A DNA stretch of 64,000 nt from Sulfitobacter sp. D7 (lineage in GTDB: Bacteria; Pseudomonadota; Alphaproteobacteria; Rhodobacterales; Rhodobacteraceae), in assembly GCF_003611275.1 (NCBI RefSeq), contig NZ_CP020694.1, forward strand, positions 1,488,001 through 1,552,000. The letters are read 5' to 3'. The position numbers were made by a program, and so were the translations under genes. The notes under the pieces are model-generated. The model searched no databases. It had not been told where the DNA came from and worked only from the letters and a program-made list of their open reading frames with translations. Position 1 is the stretch's first letter; each line of letters starts with the position of its first letter. Shown piece after piece: positions 63,254 to 64,000 of this stretch.

Positions 63254-63302
63254 TTGACGTTTGGACAACACTCAACGTAATTTGAATATGTGAATTGTTC
63301 AA
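63254..63302. promoter_or_regulatory. Promoter/operator region between soxS and soxV
   Basis: Plus strand TTGACG (63254-63259), 18 nt, TAATTT (63278-63283) is a weak promoter for soxV. An inverted repeat TTGAA-N11-TTCAA (63282-63302) overlaps its -10 and is AT-rich, the kind of site an ArsR/SoxR repressor binds. The match to published SqrR/BigR sites (ATTC-N8-GAAT) is only partial. Confidence 0.4.
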
Positions 63303-63338
63303 GCGCGGCGGCATGTGTCGGCGCAGGCAGGGGGTAAC

Positions 63339-64000
63339 ATGTTCGACATCACCTATGCAGGCGCGCTGCTGGCGGGGCTGCTCAGCTTCTTTACGCCCTG
63401 CATTCTGCCTATGGTGCCGTTCTACCTCAGCTATATGGCGGGGCTCAGCGTGACCGAATTGCGTGGCGATGGCGCGATTGCGCCGGGGGCGCAGCGGCGG
63501 TTGGTGCTGTCTTCGGTGCTCTTTGCGCTTGGGGTCTCGACGATCTTTGTGCTCTTGGGCATGGGGGCCACAGCCTTGGGGCAGGTGTTTACGCAATACC
63601 TTGAGCCGCTGAGCTGGGTGGCGGCGGCGATCTTGTTGGTCTTTGGCCTGCATTTTCTGGGCGTCATCAAGGTGCCGCTGCTCTACCGCGAAGCGCGGTT
63701 AGAGGGGGGCGGCAAGCCCACGTCGATCTGGGGCGCCTATGTGATGGGGTTGGCCTTTGGCTTTGGCTGGACGCCCTGTGTGGGCCCGGCGCTGGCGGCG
63801 ATCTTGATGATTGCCTCGGGCATGGGTGACATCACGCGGGGTGGGCTGCTGTTGGCGGCCTATGGCGCGGGGATGACCGCGCCCTTCGTGGTCGCGGCGC
63901 TGTTTGCAAAGCCGTTTCTCAACTGGGCCGCGCGGCATATGGCGCTGGTGCAAAAGGTGGAAAAGGCGATGGGGGTCATGCTGATCCTCTTTGCCGTGCT
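63339..64000 (+). CDS. soxV: CcdA-like thiol-disulfide transporter SoxV, 3' end beyond the window
   Basis: 220 codons are visible from the ATG at 63339 and the frame is open at base 64000, so only the C-terminal helix is missing. Membrane protein of the CcdA/DsbD family; the two redox cysteines are C21 (FFTPCILPMVPFYLSYM) and C147 (GWTPCVGPAL). In sox loci SoxV passes electrons from cytosolic thioredoxin to SoxW/SoxS in the periplasm. The rest of the sox genes (soxW, X, Y, Z, A, B, C, D) are expected to the right. Confidence 0.92.
   Translation, partial: MFDITYAGALLAGLLSFFTPCILPMVPFYLSYMAGLSVTELRGDGAIAPGAQRRLVLSSVLFALGVSTIFVLLGMGATALGQVFTQYLEPLSWVAAAILLVFGLHFLGVIKVPLLYREARLEGGGKPTSIWGAYVMGLAFGFGWTPCVGPALAAILMIASGMGDITRGGLLLAAYGAGMTAPFVVAALFAKPFLNWAARHMALVQKVEKAMGVMLILFAV

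Overview
The window is a gene-dense (about 90% coding) GC-rich chromosomal segment. Its gene set points to an alphaproteobacterium of the Rhodobacteraceae, most likely a marine roseobacter: a GAAC-N7-GAAC LexA box, a fused PhaAB Mrp antiporter, ChoXWV, a TRAP transporter beside a malonyl-CoA synthetase, a sox locus, SoxR/SqrR, and an anthraniloyl-CoA cluster. I cannot fix the genus from sequence alone. I see no insertion sequence, prophage or CRISPR array.

Layout. 1-1.83 kb: thiamin genes thiD-thiO (minus strand) behind a TPP riboswitch. 1.9-10.9 kb: a DNA-damage region with imuA-imuB-dnaE2, a divergent SRAP (HMCES/YedK) gene, and a two-gene operon of a radical SAM protein with a UdgX-type uracil-DNA glycosylase; two LexA boxes control it. 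11-15.6 kb: TRAP transporter plus malonyl-CoA synthetase. 15.7-21.7 kb: six-gene Mrp/Pha cation antiporter operon. 21.8-23.4 kb: secreted caspase-like protein with Sel1 repeats. 23.5-26.4 kb: choXWV choline importer. 26.5-29.4 kb: copA-cueR copper efflux. 29.7-34.9 kb: a 1743-residue secreted modular protein. 35-41.6 kb: mixed single genes (egtB, purU, tRNA-Thr, a sulfotransferase-like protein, a PLP decarboxylase, a MarR regulator, a DgoK-like protein).

41.8-56 kb is the largest metabolic unit. It encodes 2-aminobenzoyl-CoA monooxygenase/reductase, an SDR, a MarR regulator, an enoyl-CoA hydratase, an acyl-CoA dehydrogenase, 2-aminobenzoate-CoA ligase, kynA, kynU, a five-gene LIV-type ABC importer and a RidA-family protein. 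Read together, tryptophan is opened to kynurenine, cleaved to anthranilate plus alanine, activated to anthraniloyl-CoA, dearomatised and passed to beta-oxidation-like steps. The formamidase (KynB) is not in the window.

56-59.3 kb: zinc uptake, znuB-znuC-zur divergent from znuA, with a Zur-type operator between them and strikingly His-rich ZnuA and ZnuC. 59.4-61.4 kb: Tat-exported PhoX phosphatase with a candidate PHO box. 61.5-64 kb: edge of a sox locus, soxS-soxR-soxT divergent from soxV, which runs off the right end.

The least explained material is the SOS-linked radical SAM/UdgX pair with a predicted leaderless transcript, the CoA-linked RidA-like protein without its usual arginine, the pseudo-caspase, the kinase-like protein without its nucleotide motif, and the giant surface protein.
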